A DNA stretch of 64,000 bases, taken from JACDBZ01 sp036262075. Its GTDB lineage: Bacteria; Chloroflexota; Limnocylindria; QHBO01. The notes under the pieces were generated by a model. That model had not been told where the DNA came from. It made no database searches and worked only from the letters and a program-made list of their open reading frames with translations. Positions 34,399-41,751 of the stretch are shown here, piece after piece (positions within the stretch are counted from its first letter, which is position 1; every line of letters starts with the position of its first letter). The stretch spans positions 144,858-208,857 of the forward strand of contig DATAJO010000004.1 of assembly GCA_036262075.1 (NCBI GenBank), written 5' to 3'. The position numbers and the translations under genes were made by a program.

Positions 34399-36646
34399 GC
34401 GGCAGCTCGAACAGCCGCACGCCGACGGCGTCGTGGATCGCGTTGGCGATCGCCGGCGCGACCGCGGTGTTCGACAGCTCCCCGGCCATCTTCGTCCCGA
34501 ACGCGCCGGGACCGATGGTCGTCGGCAGCAGGATCACCCGCAGCGGCGGGACGTCCATCGCGGTCGGCAGCTTGTAGTCGCCGAGGTTGAGCGTCGTCAC
34601 CCGCCCGGACTCGTCGGTGCCCAGCTCCTCGAGCACCGCGCCGCCGAAGCCGAACGCGAAGCCGCCGACGAGCTGGCCCTGGTGCGCGACCGGGTTGACG
34701 ACCGTGCCGACGTCGGCGACGAGGACCGCGTCGACGACCGTGACCGTCCCGGTCTCGGGATCGACCTCGACCTCGACCGCGTAGGCGCCGTAGTCGTAGT
34801 CCCCCGGCTCGTCGTGCCCGTGGGCCCCGGCCTCGAACCGGCCGTCGACCTCGATCGCGCCCGCCTCGCCGACGAGCGACGCCGCCGCCTCGCCGAGCGA
34901 GACCCGGTTGCGGCCGTCCTCGCCCACGAGCCAGTCGTCGACGAGCGCGATCCGCTCGGTCCCCTCGCCGAGCGTCCGGGCCGCCGCGTCCTCGAGCGCC
35001 TGCCTGAGCGCGATCCCGGCGCGGGCCGCCGCCTGCGATCCGACGTGGGTCGTGCGCGAGCCACCGACGCCCGAGTCGAACGGCGCGCTCGCCGTCGATC
35101 GGCGCTCGACCCGGATCCGTTCCGGCGAGACCGACGCGGTCGCGGCCAGGACGCGCTGGATGACCGTGTGCCCGCCGCCGCCCTGGTCGGGGAGGCCGGT
35201 GACGACGGTGATCGTCCCGCCGGCATCGAAGCGCACCGAGAGGTTGACCTTCCCCGTGCCGACGTGGCGCAGGCCGATCGCCATGCCCCGGCCGCGGTTC
35301 GGCGGCCGCGTTCCGTCCCACGAGGTGGCCGACGCGATGGCGTCGAGCAGCTCCGGCCCGCGGGCCTCGCGCGGTCGGTCGCCGGTGGCCCCGACCTCGC
35401 CGGGCCGGACGAGGTTCCGTCGCCGCAGCTCGATCGGATCGATGCCGAGCTCGCGGGCGATGAGGTCGACGTGCGACTCGCCGGCGAACAGCGCCTGCAC
35501 CTCGCCCGGCGCACGCATGTGGCCGGCGGGCGCCATGGTGGTGTAGACGCTGGTGACCTCGATGCGGACCGCCGGCACGCGGTACGGCGCGAGCGTCTGC
35601 GAGCCGCCGGCCAGGTTGAGCTGCGGGAGCGGCTTCGCCGCCGCGTACGCTCCCCCGTCGAACAGCGTCCGCGCCTCGTGCGCGAGGAAGCGACCGTCGG
35701 CATCGGTCGCGGTCCGCAGCCGGACCACCGCGGCGTGGCGCGGGTTCGCCGCCGCGAGCTCCTCGACGTACGACATCACCGCCTTCACCGGCCGGCCGGT
35801 CACCCGCGCCAGGAAGTAGCAGGGGTACTCGTCGGGCGAGTAGCCCTTGCCGCCGAAGTCGCCGCCGATGAAGGCCGCGTCGACGTCGATCCGGGCCGCG
35901 GGCAGCCCGAGCACCTCCGACATCTGGTTGCGGAGCGTGAACGGCGCCTTGTTCGTCGTCACGACGTGGACGACGTCGTCCTCGCCGATCCACACCAGGC
36001 TGGCGTGTGGCTCGATATAGCCGTGGTGCTGCCGCGGCGTGCGGAACGTGTGCTCGAAGACGTGCGGGGCCTCGGCGAAGATCCGCTCGAGCTGGTCGTC
36101 GTCGTGGGCGACGACCCGGTGGCCCTGGACGTTCGGGTGCGGCACCGGTGGCCGATCGCCGCCGAGATAGACGTAGCTCGCCGCCTCGGGATGGAGGATC
36201 GGCGCGTCGTCGCGCAGCGCCTCCTCGATCGAGGTCACCGCCGGCAGCTCCTCGTACTCCACCTCGATGAGCTGGGCCGCCTCCTCGGCGATCTCGCGCG
36301 TCTCGGCCGCGACCGCCGCGACCCGCTCGCCGACGAAGCGGACGACGTCGGTGGCGAGGATCGGCTGGTCCAGCAGCCGCCGGCCGAAGCGGACGCCGCC
36401 GATATCGGCGCCGGTCAGGACGGCATGGACGCCCGGCAGCGCCTTCGCGGCGCTGACGTCGATCGAGACGATCCGCGCGTGGGCCGCGTCGCTGCGCCGG
36501 AACGCAGCCCACAGCATGCCGGGCATCGTGCGATCGGCGACGTAGCGGGCGGCGCCGGTGACCTTGTCCGTGCCCTCGACCCGCCACTCCGGCGCGGCGA
36601 ACGACGCCGGCGCCGGGCCGAGGTCGAGCTCGTCGTCGTGGCTCAT
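34355..36646 (-). CDS. Molybdenum hydroxylase large subunit (xanthine dehydrogenase family), first set
   Basis: This 763-residue molybdopterin-binding subunit contains the aldehyde oxidase/xanthine dehydrogenase a/b hammerhead (about residues 28-135) and the cofactor domain after it. GGDFGGKGYSPDEYP binds molybdopterin, and the expected catalytic Glu is in GTKMAGELSNTA near the C-terminus. The loop that in true CO dehydrogenase reads AYRCSFR is here PAGHMRAPGEV, so a CO dehydrogenase role is unlikely. Products of this family hydroxylate purines, N-heterocycles or aldehydes. It starts at ATG 36646, overlapping the FAD subunit gene, within the operon order S-M-L. Confidence 0.9.
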   Translation of the reverse strand: MSHDDELDLGPAPASFAAPEWRVEGTDKVTGAARYVADRTMPGMLWAAFRRSDAAHARIVSIDVSAAKALPGVHAVLTGADIGGVRFGRRLLDQPILATDVVRFVGERVAAVAAETREIAEEAAQLIEVEYEELPAVTSIEEALRDDAPILHPEAASYVYLGGDRPPVPHPNVQGHRVVAHDDDQLERIFAEAPHVFEHTFRTPRQHHGYIEPHASLVWIGEDDVVHVVTTNKAPFTLRNQMSEVLGLPAARIDVDAAFIGGDFGGKGYSPDEYPCYFLARVTGRPVKAVMSYVEELAAANPRHAAVVRLRTATDADGRFLAHEARTLFDGGAYAAAKPLPQLNLAGGSQTLAPYRVPAVRIEVTSVYTTMAPAGHMRAPGEVQALFAGESHVDLIARELGIDPIELRRRNLVRPGEVGATGDRPREARGPELLDAIASATSWDGTRPPNRGRGMAIGLRHVGTGKVNLSVRFDAGGTITVVTGLPDQGGGGHTVIQRVLAATASVSPERIRVERRSTASAPFDSGVGGSRTTHVGSQAAARAGIALRQALEDAAARTLGEGTERIALVDDWLVGEDGRNRVSLGEAAASLVGEAGAIEVDGRFEAGAHGHDEPGDYDYGAYAVEVEVDPETGTVTVVDAVLVADVGTVVNPVAHQGQLVGGFAFGFGGAVLEELGTDESGRVTTLNLGDYKLPTAMDVPPLRVILLPTTIGPGAFGTKMAGELSNTAVAPAIANAIHDAVGVRLFELPLTAERVRRALLARG

Positions 36647-37509
36647 CGGCCCGCACCGGCGGCCAGGCGCTCGAGCGCGCGGCGCACCCAGACGACCGCC
36701 ATGTCGCGCTTGTAGCCGGCCGAGCCGCGAGTGTCGTCGAGCGGGTCGACCGCATCGGCGACCGTGGCGGCGGCATCGGCCAAGGCTCGGTCGTCGGGCG
36801 TTGTGCCCTCGAGGGCCGCCTCGGCGTCGCGCATGCGCAGCGGCACCGGGCCGACCGCGCCGCACGCGATCCGGACGTTGCGCCAGCCGTCCTCGGCGAT
36901 CGTCGCCGACGCGGCCACCGACACCGTGGCGTAGTCGTCGCGCGAGCCGGGCAGGAACTTCACGTAGATGGCCCGCGCCGAGGGTTCGCGCGGCGGGAGC
37001 TCGACGGCGGTGATGATCTCGCCGGGCTCGAGCGAGGTCTCGAACAGGTCGACGAACAGGTCGGCGACCGGGATGCGTCGCTCGCCCGACGGGCCGGCGA
37101 CGGACACCGATGCGTCGAGGGCCATGAGGATCGGCGGCGGGTCCTGGGCCGGGTCGGCGTGGGCGAGGTTGCCGCCCACCGTCCCCTGGTTGCGGATGCG
37201 GACGGTGGCGATGTGCCCGAACGCCTCGGCCAGGGCCGGCGCATGGGCGACGGCCGCCGGCGAGCGCTCGATCTGCCGATGGGTCGTGGTGGCGCCGATC
37301 CGCAGCGACCCGTCGTCGCGCGCCTCGATGCCGCGCAGCGCCTCGACGCGCCGCAGCCCGACGAGCACCGAGGGGGCGATGAGCTGCTGGTGGAGCATGA
37401 CGACGAGCGAGGCCCCGCCGGCGATGAGGTGCGCGTCCTCGCCGTGCGTCGCCAGGGACTCGAGGGCCTCATCGAGCGTCAGTGGCTCGACGTAGTCGTA
37501 GCCGATCAC
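36643..37509 (-). CDS. Molybdenum hydroxylase FAD subunit (CoxM-like), first set
   Basis: This 288-residue FAD-binding subunit of the hydroxylase passes electrons from the Fe-S subunit to an acceptor. AGGASLVVML (about 33-42) and TVGGNLAHADPAQDPPP are the two FAD motifs. The C-terminal CO-dehydrogenase flavoprotein domain has ACGAVGPVPLRM. It starts with GTG 37509 (VIGYDYVEPLT), overlapping the small-subunit stop as GTGA. ATG 36646 of the large subunit overlaps its own stop. The tight coupling suggests equal amounts of the three chains. Confidence 0.92.
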   Translation of the reverse strand: MIGYDYVEPLTLDEALESLATHGEDAHLIAGGASLVVMLHQQLIAPSVLVGLRRVEALRGIEARDDGSLRIGATTTHRQIERSPAAVAHAPALAEAFGHIATVRIRNQGTVGGNLAHADPAQDPPPILMALDASVSVAGPSGERRIPVADLFVDLFETSLEPGEIITAVELPPREPSARAIYVKFLPGSRDDYATVSVAASATIAEDGWRNVRIACGAVGPVPLRMRDAEAALEGTTPDDRALADAAATVADAVDPLDDTRGSAGYKRDMAVVWVRRALERLAAGAGR

Positions 37510-37976
37510 CCCGACTGCTCGGCGGCCGCGAGGACGGACGCCACGATGCCCTCGTAGCCGGTGCAGCGGCAGAGGTTGCCCATCATCCACTGGCGCACGG
37601 TGGCCTCGGTCGGCGCCTCCACCTCGGCGAGGAGGGCGGTGGCCGAGATCAGCTGGCCGGGGGTGCAGATCCCGCACTGGAAGCCGCCGTGGCGGATGAA
37701 GGCATCCTGGACGGGCGTCAGCCGGCCGTCGGTGGCGAGTCCCTCGACGGTCGTGACGCGGCGATCGTCCACGAAGACGGCGGGGAGGATGCACGACGAG
37801 AGCAGCTCGCCGTCGAGGAGCACGCTGCAGGCGCCACACACGCCGACCGAGCAGCCCTCCTTCGTCCCCGTCAGGCCGAGGTCGGTGCGCAGGAGGTCTA
37901 GGAGCGTGCGGTCGGCCGGCACGGTGGCGGTCACGGGCGTCCCGTTCAGCTCGAAACGGATCGTGTGCTCGCTCAC
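37506..37976 (-). CDS. Molybdenum hydroxylase [2Fe-2S] subunit (CoxS-like), first set
   Basis: This 156-residue two-cluster ferredoxin-like subunit has a first cluster from Cys42, Cys47, Cys50 and Cys62 (GCSVGVCGACSVLLDGE). The second is from Cys101, Cys104, Cys136 and Cys138 (CGICTPG and LCRCTGY). All eight ligands are present. The start is GTG 37976 (VSEHTIRFEL), with GGGAGG four bases upstream. The longer open frame to 38084 would cross the promoter region. It is the first gene of the S-M-L operon, divergent from the IPP isomerase gene, with an operator-like inverted repeat between them. Confidence 0.93.
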   Translation of the reverse strand: MSEHTIRFELNGTPVTATVPADRTLLDLLRTDLGLTGTKEGCSVGVCGACSVLLDGELLSSCILPAVFVDDRRVTTVEGLATDGRLTPVQDAFIRHGGFQCGICTPGQLISATALLAEVEAPTEATVRQWMMGNLCRCTGYEGIVASVLAAAEQSG

Positions 37977-38004
37977 CTGGCCTCCCAGTCGGCTCGTCGG
38001 GGAC

Positions 38005-38019
38005 CTATGTATACCATAG
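38005..38019. promoter_or_regulatory. GTATAC-type inverted repeat between coxS-like gene and fni
   Basis: CTATG-TATAC-CATAG has perfect 5-bp arms around a 5-base centre and contains GTATAC. It lies midway between the divergent hydroxylase operon and fni. GTATAC cores with flanking dyad symmetry are typical of FadR-subfamily GntR operators. Confidence 0.55.
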
Positions 38020-38058
38020 CGTGCCGACCGATCGTGGACCCCTGGGAGGTGGCCGCCG

Positions 38059-39162
38059 ATGACCGACGAGATCCAGCAACGCAAGGCCGATCACCTGCGC
38101 ATGGCCGCCGCCGCGTCGGTCGAGAGCGGCCGGAGCGCGGGGTTCGCCGACGTCCATCTCCTCCACTCGGCGCTGCCCGAGGTCGACCTCGACGAGGTCG
38201 ACACCTCGACCGAGCTCCTCGGCCGCCGGCTGCGCCTCCCGCTCGTCATCTCGGCCATGACCGGCGGCCACGACGAGGGCGGCCGGGTCAACGCCGTCCT
38301 CGGGCGCGCGGCGGAGCGCTTCGGGATCGCCATGGGCATCGGCAGCCAGCGGGCGGCGCTCATCGACCCGGCGCTGCGCGGCACGTACGCCGTCACCCGC
38401 GAGCGGGCCCCGACCGCGTTCCTCGTCGCCAATATCGGCGCCACGCAGCTCGTCGGCCAGCGCGACAGCGAGCCGATCACCCCCGACGAGGTCCGCGGCC
38501 TGCTGGCCACGATCCGGGCCGATGCGCTCGCCGTCCACCTCAACCCGCTCCAGGAGCTCGTCCAGACCGAGGGCCAGCGCGACGCGCGCGGGCACCTGGA
38601 TGCGATCCGCGCCCTGGCCGCCTCGCTCGACGTGCCGGTGATCGCCAAGGAGACCGGCGGCGGGATGCGGGCCGATGTCGCCCGCGCGCTCGCCGGGGCC
38701 GGCGTGGCGGCGATCGACGTCGGCGGGGTCGGCGGCACGAGCTTCGCCGCCATCGAGGCGCTGCGCGCCGAGGAGCGCGGCGACGAGCGCGGCGTCCGGC
38801 TCGGCACGCTGCTGCGCGACTGGGGCATCCCGACCGTGGTGAGCATCGGCCTGGCGCACGAGGCCGGCATCCCGGTCATCGCCACCGGCGGGATCCGTTC
38901 CGGCCTCGACGCCGCGAAGGCGATCGCCATGGGCGCGACGGCCGTCGGCGTGGCTCGCCCCTTGCTCCAGGCGGCCCTCGAGGGCGACGATGCGGTCGCC
39001 ACCTGGATCGAGCGCTTCGCGGAGGAGCTGCGCGCGGCGATGTTCCTCACCGGAGCACCCGACGTGCCGGCCCTGCGCGCGCAGCGGCCGGTGGTGGTCG
39101 GCGAGACGGCGGCGTGGCTCGCGGCCGCACGATCGGCCGCACAGGATGGAGGTCAGCGGTGA
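38059..39162 (+). CDS. fni: Isopentenyl-diphosphate delta-isomerase, type 2
   Basis: This 367-residue FMN- and NADPH-dependent enzyme interconverts isopentenyl and dimethylallyl diphosphate. RKADHLRMA near the N-terminus, ISAMTGGHDEGGRVN, GIGSQRAAL, VHLNPLQELVQTEGQ and VIAKETGGGM are all signatures of the type 2 enzyme. IDVGGVGGTSF and ATGGIRSGLDAAKA close the TIM-barrel FMN site. GGGAGG nine bases before ATG 38059 supports the start. It belongs to general isoprenoid synthesis, and its place next to a molybdenum hydroxylase operon is probably accidental. The next small gene overlaps its stop as GTGA. Confidence 0.93.
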   Translation: MTDEIQQRKADHLRMAAAASVESGRSAGFADVHLLHSALPEVDLDEVDTSTELLGRRLRLPLVISAMTGGHDEGGRVNAVLGRAAERFGIAMGIGSQRAALIDPALRGTYAVTRERAPTAFLVANIGATQLVGQRDSEPITPDEVRGLLATIRADALAVHLNPLQELVQTEGQRDARGHLDAIRALAASLDVPVIAKETGGGMRADVARALAGAGVAAIDVGGVGGTSFAAIEALRAEERGDERGVRLGTLLRDWGIPTVVSIGLAHEAGIPVIATGGIRSGLDAAKAIAMGATAVGVARPLLQAALEGDDAVATWIERFAEELRAAMFLTGAPDVPALRAQRPVVVGETAAWLAAARSAAQDGGQR

Positions 39163-39380
39163 CGACGTACGCGCGCGACGAGCTCCAGCGGCTCTACCAC
39201 GACGGGGTCATCGACGGAGTGGCGCTCGTCGCGGCCGACGCGACGGCCTGCGCGACCTGCGACGCGGTGGCGGACACGACGTACGTGCCGTCGCAGCTGC
39301 CGGACGTCCCGGTCGCCGGCTGCACGCGCCCCGGCGGCTGTCGCTGCCGGCACGAGCCGTCGTTCACCGTCTACGAGTAA
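39159..39380 (+). CDS. Small Cys-rich protein
   Basis: This 73-residue protein starts at GTG 39159, overlapping the fni stop. It has CATC near residue 28 and a second cluster GCTRPGGCRCRHEP toward the end. Five cysteines and a His in this spacing suggest a small zinc-binding fold. The C-terminal GCxRPGGCRC pattern resembles the Cys-rich end of some phage head-morphogenesis-like proteins, but that is a weak similarity. It contains DTTYVPSQLPDVPVA between the clusters. Translational coupling to fni argues that it is expressed. The function is unknown. Confidence 0.6.
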   Translation: MTTYARDELQRLYHDGVIDGVALVAADATACATCDAVADTTYVPSQLPDVPVAGCTRPGGCRCRHEPSFTVYE

Positions 39381-39382
39381 CC

Positions 39383-39425
39383 GGTCAGCCGCCCGACGGG
39401 TCAGCCGCCCGACGGGTCAGCCGCC
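39383..39425. repeat. 16-bp tandem repeat at the end of the tautomerase gene
   Basis: Two exact units of GGTCAGCCGCCCGACG (39383-39398 and 39399-39414) are followed by a partial third unit that enters the tautomerase reading frame. The TCA in the third unit is the tautomerase stop (39417-39419), so the gene end has been duplicated outward twice. Confidence 0.75.
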
Positions 39426-39614
39426 GCTCGCGCCGTCGCTCTTCAGCACGCCCCCGACGGCCAGGCTGTCGGGCTCGACCTCCTCGAAGCGGACGCTGAC
39501 GACCTCCGGCTTCACGCCGTAGACCTCGACGGTCGCATCGGTGATGCGCTTCGCGAGCTCGCGCTTCTGCTCGACGGCTCGGCCGCGGAGCGCCTTGATG
39601 ATGATGTAGGGCAT
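39417..39614 (-). CDS. 4-oxalocrotonate tautomerase family enzyme
   Basis: This 65-residue small tautomerase has Pro as the first residue after Met (MPYIIIKALRGR), the catalytic base of the family. KRELAKRITDATVEVYGVKPE and VSVRFEEVEPD match 4-OT hexamers. Family members convert 2-hydroxymuconates and related dienols in aromatic degradation. It may be co-transcribed with the oxidase gene upstream, whose 3' end is 10 bases away, and with the hydrolase before that. The C-terminal GASGG lies in the region of the tandem repeat. Confidence 0.88.
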   Translation of the reverse strand: MPYIIIKALRGRAVEQKRELAKRITDATVEVYGVKPEVVSVRFEEVEPDSLAVGGVLKSDGASGG

Positions 39615-39624
39615 CGGTCTCCTC

Positions 39625-40725
39625 TCAGGGCTGGGGTGCGTGGGCGGCCGCGGCGAAGCGGCCGGGCCGATAGTCGTCGAGGGTGGGGTCGCTGAGGTCG
39701 TCGAGCAGCTCGCGCGCGACCAGCTGGCCCAGGTGCGGGGCCAGCGTGACGCCGCTGTGGGTGACCGCGAGGTAGGCGCCGTCGGTCCCGGGGACCGGGC
39801 CGACCGCCGGGTAGCCGTCGGCGGTGAGCGCTCGGCGGCCGATGCGGAGCGCCTCGAAGCCGATGCCGTCGAGCCCGCTGATCGCGCGGCGCGTCCGGGC
39901 CAGCAGCTCGTCGGCGGCGGCGTCGACCGACAGCGGACCGCCCGCCACGTCGAGCTGCTTGTCGACGCTGTCGGCGGCGAGCAGCAATCGGCCGGCGCCG
40001 TCGGGGCGGAACGAGATGCCCGGCGCGTGGATGATCCGGCCCACCGGCACCGCGACCGGCTCGGTCACCGCCATCAGGCCCGGCGCATGGCGCATCGGAA
40101 GGTCGAGCCCGAGCGGCGCGAGGAGCTCGGCGGCATCGGGTCCCGTGGCGACCACGACGAAATCGGCGGCGATGCGCCGGCCGTCGGCCAGGGCGACGCC
40201 GGTCGCCCGGCCGCCATCGGTCGCGATGGCCGTCACGCGGGTGCCGAGAAGGGTCGTGATGCGCGGGTCGTCGAGGAGGCGCGCGACGAGGAGGACGGGG
40301 TCGACCCAGGCGTCGTCGGCGGAGAAGGCGACGCCGTCGTCGGGGCCGATGCGGGCGGCGGGCTCGAGGCGCCGCGCCTCGGCGGCGTCGATCGTCTCGA
40401 CCGCGTAGCCCCACTCCCGGTGGCGCGTTGCCCGCTCCGTCACCGCGTCCGCCGGCCCCCACTCGAGGTTGCCGCCGGCGTGGTACCACTCCCCGCCGCC
40501 GAGGCGCTCGACGAGCTCGCGGTGCGCGGCGATGCCCGCCACGTTCAGGTCGAAGTACGCGCGCGGCTGCTTGCCCGCGGCGTTGACCCAGGCGAAGGTG
40601 GCGAGCGACGTGCCGCCCGCCGGTCGCGCGGCGTCGACGACGGTGACCGCGGCACCCCGCTCGGCGGCGAAGCGGGCGATCGAGGCGCCGATGATGCCGG
40701 CGCCGACGACGACGACCTCAGGCAT
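39625..40725 (-). CDS. DAO-family FAD-dependent amine/amino acid oxidoreductase
   Basis: This 366-residue flavoenzyme is of the glycine oxidase/D-amino acid oxidase fold. The N-terminal FAD motif is VVVGAGIIGASIARFAAERG. GGTSLATFAWVNAAGKQPRAYFDLN follows, and the C-terminal block is LAVTHSGVTLAPHLGQLVA. Single-domain members oxidise glycine, sarcosine, proline or D-amino acids. It overlaps the alpha/beta hydrolase gene upstream by 8 bases. Together with the tautomerase it forms a short minus-strand operon divergent from an ABC transporter operon. The substrate cannot be read from the sequence. Confidence 0.86.
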   Translation of the reverse strand: MPEVVVVGAGIIGASIARFAAERGAAVTVVDAARPAGGTSLATFAWVNAAGKQPRAYFDLNVAGIAAHRELVERLGGGEWYHAGGNLEWGPADAVTERATRHREWGYAVETIDAAEARRLEPAARIGPDDGVAFSADDAWVDPVLLVARLLDDPRITTLLGTRVTAIATDGGRATGVALADGRRIAADFVVVATGPDAAELLAPLGLDLPMRHAPGLMAVTEPVAVPVGRIIHAPGISFRPDGAGRLLLAADSVDKQLDVAGGPLSVDAAADELLARTRRAISGLDGIGFEALRIGRRALTADGYPAVGPVPGTDGAYLAVTHSGVTLAPHLGQLVARELLDDLSDPTLDDYRPGRFAAAAHAPQP

Positions 40726-41578
40726 CGGCCGGCACGGCGTCGTGGCGGGCGGTCCACTCGACGAGGGTCCGCACCGTCTCCTCGGGATGGCTCCAGAAGA
40801 ACCCGTGCTTGGCCCCGGCGATCACGCGCTGCTCGGCGCCGGCGATGGTCGACGCGAGGTACTGCGACTGCTCCCAGTGCGAGCCGGTGCCGCCGACGTG
40901 GGTGTCCTGGTCGCCGATGACGACGAGGGTCGGCCGGCGGATCTCGCCCAGCCGATCGGTGGTCCGATGCGCCTGGCGGGCGGCGACGTGCTTCAGGTAG
41001 TCCTCGATCGACGGCCGCCCGGCCCAGAACGCCTCGACCAGCCAGCCGACCCGATCGGGATGCGCCTCGGCGTAGCCGGCGGTGAAGAAGCTGGTCGTGA
41101 TCTGCCGGCGCATATAGCCCTCGTAGCCGAGCTCGATGAGCCCGAGGGCGGTGGGCACCGGGATGCCGGTCGTCTGGGCGTGCGCGTCGCTGAACTGGCC
41201 CGGGCCCGAGGCGGCCAGGATGAGGCTGCGGACGAGCGACGGGTGATCGAGGACGAGCCACTGGGCGACGCGGCCGCCCATCGAGTGCCCGAGGACGTGG
41301 GCCGGGCCGAGGCCGAGTCCCTCGAGCAGCCCGGCGAGGTCGGAGGCGAAGAGGCGGGTCGAGTACGGGCCGGGGGTCCCCGGCGTGGCGCCGGTGCCGC
41401 GGTGGTCGAAGGTGATGACCGGACGGTATGCAGCCAGCGCGTCGACGAGCTCGGGGTGCCAGGTGCGGCCCGGATAGCCCGTGCCGGTGACGAGGACGAT
41501 CGGCGCGCCGGGACCGTCACCGTGGACCTCGTGGGCCAGCGGAACGCGTTCGGTGAGCTCGGGAGGGGCCTCCGACAC
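40718..41578 (-). CDS. Alpha/beta hydrolase
   Basis: This 286-residue alpha/beta-fold hydrolase has the nucleophile elbow GHSMGGRVA and an oxyanion-side motif VTGTGYPGRTWHPELV. The Asp is in VIGDQDTHVGGTG, and the His is in AGAKHGFFW. The sequence resembles 3-oxoadipate enol-lactonase and related hydrolases of ring-fission products. GTG 41578 (VSEAPPELTERV) is chosen because AAGGAG stands eight bases upstream (41587-41592 on the complement). The upstream open frame crosses the promoter and has no family similarity. It heads the hydrolase-oxidase-tautomerase operon. Confidence 0.86.
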   Translation of the reverse strand: MSEAPPELTERVPLAHEVHGDGPGAPIVLVTGTGYPGRTWHPELVDALAAYRPVITFDHRGTGATPGTPGPYSTRLFASDLAGLLEGLGLGPAHVLGHSMGGRVAQWLVLDHPSLVRSLILAASGPGQFSDAHAQTTGIPVPTALGLIELGYEGYMRRQITTSFFTAGYAEAHPDRVGWLVEAFWAGRPSIEDYLKHVAARQAHRTTDRLGEIRRPTLVVIGDQDTHVGGTGSHWEQSQYLASTIAGAEQRVIAGAKHGFFWSHPEETVRTLVEWTARHDAVPADA

Positions 41579-41638
41579 GGGTGACGCTCCTTCTCGCAGG
41601 GGCTTGCGGCGAACGCTCGCCGACCCGGATGGGCTTGA

Positions 41639-41656
41639 TGTATACGCTACCATACA
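41639..41656. promoter_or_regulatory. GTATAC box and promoter-like sequence before the ABC operon
   Basis: TGTAT (41639-41643) and ATACA (41652-41656) form an inverted repeat that includes GTATAC at 41640-41645. TACAAT at 41653-41658 could be a -10 element, with TTGATG at 41635-41640 as a closely spaced -35. The box lies between the divergent hydrolase and transporter operons. Confidence 0.5.
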
Positions 41657-41751
41657 ATGAAGCATCTCGAGGGCCCCGTGACGACACGAACTGTCCGCCC
41701 GAGCATCCACGGGAGCGGCTCGCAGCCGCCGAACGCAGCGCCCACGCATCG

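Noticed and set aside
34227..36776. Long minus-strand frame over the first hydroxylase large subunit
   Set aside because: A shifted frame of the same strand; the neighbouring frame has all molybdopterin motifs.
34355..37976. Aerobic CO dehydrogenase (coxSML)
   Set aside because: The AYRCSFR loop with the copper-binding Cys is missing in the large subunit, and also in the second set.
39159..39380. Phage head-morphogenesis protein fragment
   Set aside because: Only a short Cys-rich similarity; no other phage genes, integrase or attachment site in the window.
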